Source: Clostridium aestuarii (lineage in GTDB: Bacteria > Bacillota > Clostridia > Clostridiales > Clostridiaceae). From it: a stretch of DNA of 64,000 nt. Below, in pieces: positions 62,162 through 64,000 of this stretch (the first letter of the stretch is position 1; every line of letters begins with the position of its first letter). The notes beneath the pieces were generated by a model. It was not told where the DNA came from and made no database searches. It saw only the letters and a list, made by a program, of their open reading frames with translations. Where the stretch lies: positions 248,001 to 312,000 of the forward strand of contig NZ_JAPQER010000003.1 of the NCBI RefSeq assembly GCF_026735135.1, given 5' to 3'. Position numbers and translations under genes: made by a program.

Positions 62162-63820
62162 ATGTTAGCTTTAATAGCTTTTTTGCCTATTCTTATTGTT
62201 GGAATTTTAATGATAGCTAAAGAATGGCCATCAACAAAGGCTATGCCAGTGGGTTTTATTAGTACATTGATAGTAGCTGCTGTGTTTTGGAAAATGCCAG
62301 GAAAATGGATTGCTGCAGCAACAATATGTGGAGCAATAAATACTATTGATATTTTATTAATTATATATGGTGCATTGCTTATTCTAGGAACAATAAGAAA
62401 AAGTGGTGGAGTTGATGGAATATCTCATTCTATGGCTACCGTATCTACTGATAGAAGAGTTCAAGTGATTGTAATAGGTTTCTTAATGGAAGCTTTTTTT
62501 GAAGGAGCAGCAGGATTTGGAACTCCAGCAGCGGTAGCAGCACCATTGTTGGTAGGGTTAGGTTTTCCACCGTTAGTATCAGCAACAATTGCATTAATTG
62601 GTAATAGTGCACCAGTTACATTTGGTGGAGTTGGAACACCTATTATAGGAGGATTTTCAAATTTAAAGGATATAGCTATAGCAGGTGGATATACGGGAGA
62701 TTTATCAATGTTTTTGAGTCAAATTGGTGCATTCGCAGGAATACTACATTTTTTAGTTGGGACTTTTGTACCACTAGCAATGGTTTGTAGTATGACATTG
62801 CTAATTGATCACAGTATAAAAAAAGGGCTAGAAGTATGGAAACTAGCATTATTTGGAGGACTAGTATTTACAGTTCCAGAAGTTTTGATTGCAAATTTTG
62901 TTGGACCAGAACTTCCATCATTACTAGGCTCTTTAATTTCTATACCAATATTTGTTAGTGTAATAAAAAGAGGGCATTTGGTACCAAAAAATAATTGGGA
63001 CTTTAAGCCACATGATGAGTGGGAAGAAGATTGGGAAGGTTCTATAAAGGCTGGTAGTAGTAATAGAGATGAAAATAAACCTTTAATGAGTGCTGCTAAA
63101 GCATGGGCACCATATGTATTAATAGGAATTTTATTATTAATCGGACGTTTGAAGTGGTTGCATGTAACACCAATTCTTAAAATGTGGGATATATCATGGA
63201 ATAATATTTTAGGTACTTCTATAAGCAGAGGAATAAAGCCACTATATAATCCAGGGGTTATTCCATTTATGCTAGTTGCATTAATAATTCCTTCAATGCA
63301 TGGACTTAATAGAAAAGAAGCTTTTAAAGTTTGGGGAGCTACATTAAAACAAATTAAAGCTACTGCAATAGCATTGTTTTTTGCATTAGGGTTAACTTAT
63401 ATAATGATGAATTCAGGTGCAGCAGCAGGTAGTGATTCAATGTTAATAGTTATAGCTAAGACAGCAGCAGGAGCAGTTGGTGCTGGATGGTATTTAGTTG
63501 CTCCAATAGTTGGTATATTGGGTGCATTTATTTCTGGAAGTTGTACAGTGTCGGATATTATGTTTGGAGGATTACAATTTAGTGCAGCTCAGCAAGCTGG
63601 TATACCTGTAATTGCAAGTTTAGGTTTACAAGGTATAGGTGGAGCAGCAGGGAATATGATATGTATACACAATGTTGTTGCAGCTTTAACTACGGTGGGA
63701 CTGGTTGGTAAAGAAGGTAAAGTAATTAAAAATAATATAAAAATTGCATTGGGCTATGGAATATTATGTGGAATTTTTGCATTTATAATTGTAAAGCTAT
63801 TTATGCCGACATTGTTCTAG
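62162..63820 (+). CDS. lctP: Lactate permease 2 (LctP/LldP family)
   Basis: A 552-residue paralogue of permease 1 with the same blocks ('WPSTKAMPVGFI', 'EGAAGFGTPAAVAAPLL', 'SGSCTVSDIMFGG', 'GGAAGNMICIHNVVAA') and 12 or more helices. The frame opens at ATG 62144, but ATG 62162 follows GAGGGGGGAT at good spacing and aligns with the permease 1 start. The loop between helices after 'LIGNSAPVTFGG' differs most from permease 1, which may alter substrate or isomer preference (inference). Confidence 0.92.
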   Translation: MLALIAFLPILIVGILMIAKEWPSTKAMPVGFISTLIVAAVFWKMPGKWIAAATICGAINTIDILLIIYGALLILGTIRKSGGVDGISHSMATVSTDRRVQVIVIGFLMEAFFEGAAGFGTPAAVAAPLLVGLGFPPLVSATIALIGNSAPVTFGGVGTPIIGGFSNLKDIAIAGGYTGDLSMFLSQIGAFAGILHFLVGTFVPLAMVCSMTLLIDHSIKKGLEVWKLALFGGLVFTVPEVLIANFVGPELPSLLGSLISIPIFVSVIKRGHLVPKNNWDFKPHDEWEEDWEGSIKAGSSNRDENKPLMSAAKAWAPYVLIGILLLIGRLKWLHVTPILKMWDISWNNILGTSISRGIKPLYNPGVIPFMLVALIIPSMHGLNRKEAFKVWGATLKQIKATAIALFFALGLTYIMMNSGAAAGSDSMLIVIAKTAAGAVGAGWYLVAPIVGILGAFISGSCTVSDIMFGGLQFSAAQQAGIPVIASLGLQGIGGAAGNMICIHNVVAALTTVGLVGKEGKVIKNNIKIALGYGILCGIFAFIIVKLFMPTLF

Positions 63821-63856
63821 AATCGATAAATTTATTTTAAATAGTCTAAACATTCA

Positions 63857-63901
63857 AATAAAACTTAATCTTAAAATTAAACTTTAAGATTAAGTTTTAT
63901 T
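63857..63901. terminator. Bidirectional terminator after lactate permease 2
   Basis: AATAAAACTTAATCTTAAA, loop ATTAAAC, TTTAAGATTAAGTTTTATT. It lies between convergent frames. Confidence 0.85.
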
Positions 63902-63917
63902 AATGTTAAAGTAGCTA

Positions 63918-64000
63918 TTACGCTACGTTAATAGATGAAATCATGGATAAATTATCTGTAAAAATTTCATGTGAATATTTACCATATAATATAATGAATC
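63918..64000 (-). CDS. C-terminal end of an unidentified gene, cut by the window edge
   Basis: On the minus strand a frame is open from the window edge to a TAA at 63918-63920 and reads FIILYGKYSHEIFTDNLSMI then SSINVA. It has a protein-like composition, and the terminator beyond its stop supports a real gene end. There is too little sequence to name a family. Confidence 0.4.
   Translation of the reverse strand, partial: FIILYGKYSHEIFTDNLSMISSINVA

Overview
The window is a chromosomal piece of a very AT-rich, spore-forming, anaerobic Firmicute, most likely Clostridium sensu stricto (cluster I). The evidence is AGA/ATA/AAA-rich codon use with AGGAGG-type ribosome binding sites, a six-gene Rnf complex in clostridial order (C-D-G-E-A-B), a CotF-type spore coat protein, a T-box leader in front of argS, an iron alcohol dehydrogenase, FeoAB and butyryl-CoA-dehydrogenase-type enzymes. 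The species cannot be settled from the sequence alone.

Layout. 0-8 kb: end of a TPR protein, a YitT membrane protein, a 1.1 kb AT-rich gap, then the rnfCDGEAB operon. 7.6-20 kb: a holin-like small membrane protein, a CotF coat protein, a HAM1-type nucleotide pyrophosphatase, an HxlR regulator divergent from an iron alcohol dehydrogenase, decayed remnants of an ECF sigma/anti-sigma pair, a YyaL-type thioredoxin-domain protein, a LarA-type lactate racemase, a chemoreceptor with a SigD-type promoter, and argS behind a T-box followed by an unusual array of nine different hairpins joined by a repeated ~10-base linker. 20-26 kb: an OpuC-type osmoprotectant ABC transporter, and feoA-feoB with a small FeoB-associated Cys-rich protein. 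26-44 kb: a type IV pilus operon (pilB, c-di-GMP-I riboswitch, pilC, pilA, pilM, pilN, pilO, three minor prepilin-like genes, a 1978-residue PA14/VWA surface protein, prepilin peptidase). No pilT retraction ATPase is present in the window.

44-64 kb is a lactate-oxidation locus: a GntR/FadR-type regulator, lactate permease 1, etfB-etfA(ferredoxin domain)-D-lactate dehydrogenase, then a second type of module (etfB-etfA-FAD-linked oxidase-acyl-CoA dehydrogenase) present twice in tandem. A decayed fragment of the first lactate dehydrogenase marks the duplication junction, and permease 2 closes the locus. Its promoters carry recurring cis elements: two Rex-type boxes, FadR-family operators of the TNGTNNNACNA type, and a 22-base element of unknown function in front of four transcription units.

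How the parts could work together (inference): permeases import lactate and LarA interconverts its isomers. The Fd-domain Etf/LDH can oxidise D-lactate with NAD+ by flavin-based electron confurcation using reduced ferredoxin, and Rnf connects the ferredoxin and NADH pools to the ion gradient. The Etf/oxidase/acyl-CoA-dehydrogenase modules could pass lactate electrons to crotonyl-CoA, giving butyrate. c-di-GMP, through the riboswitch, would set the level of the pilus genes.
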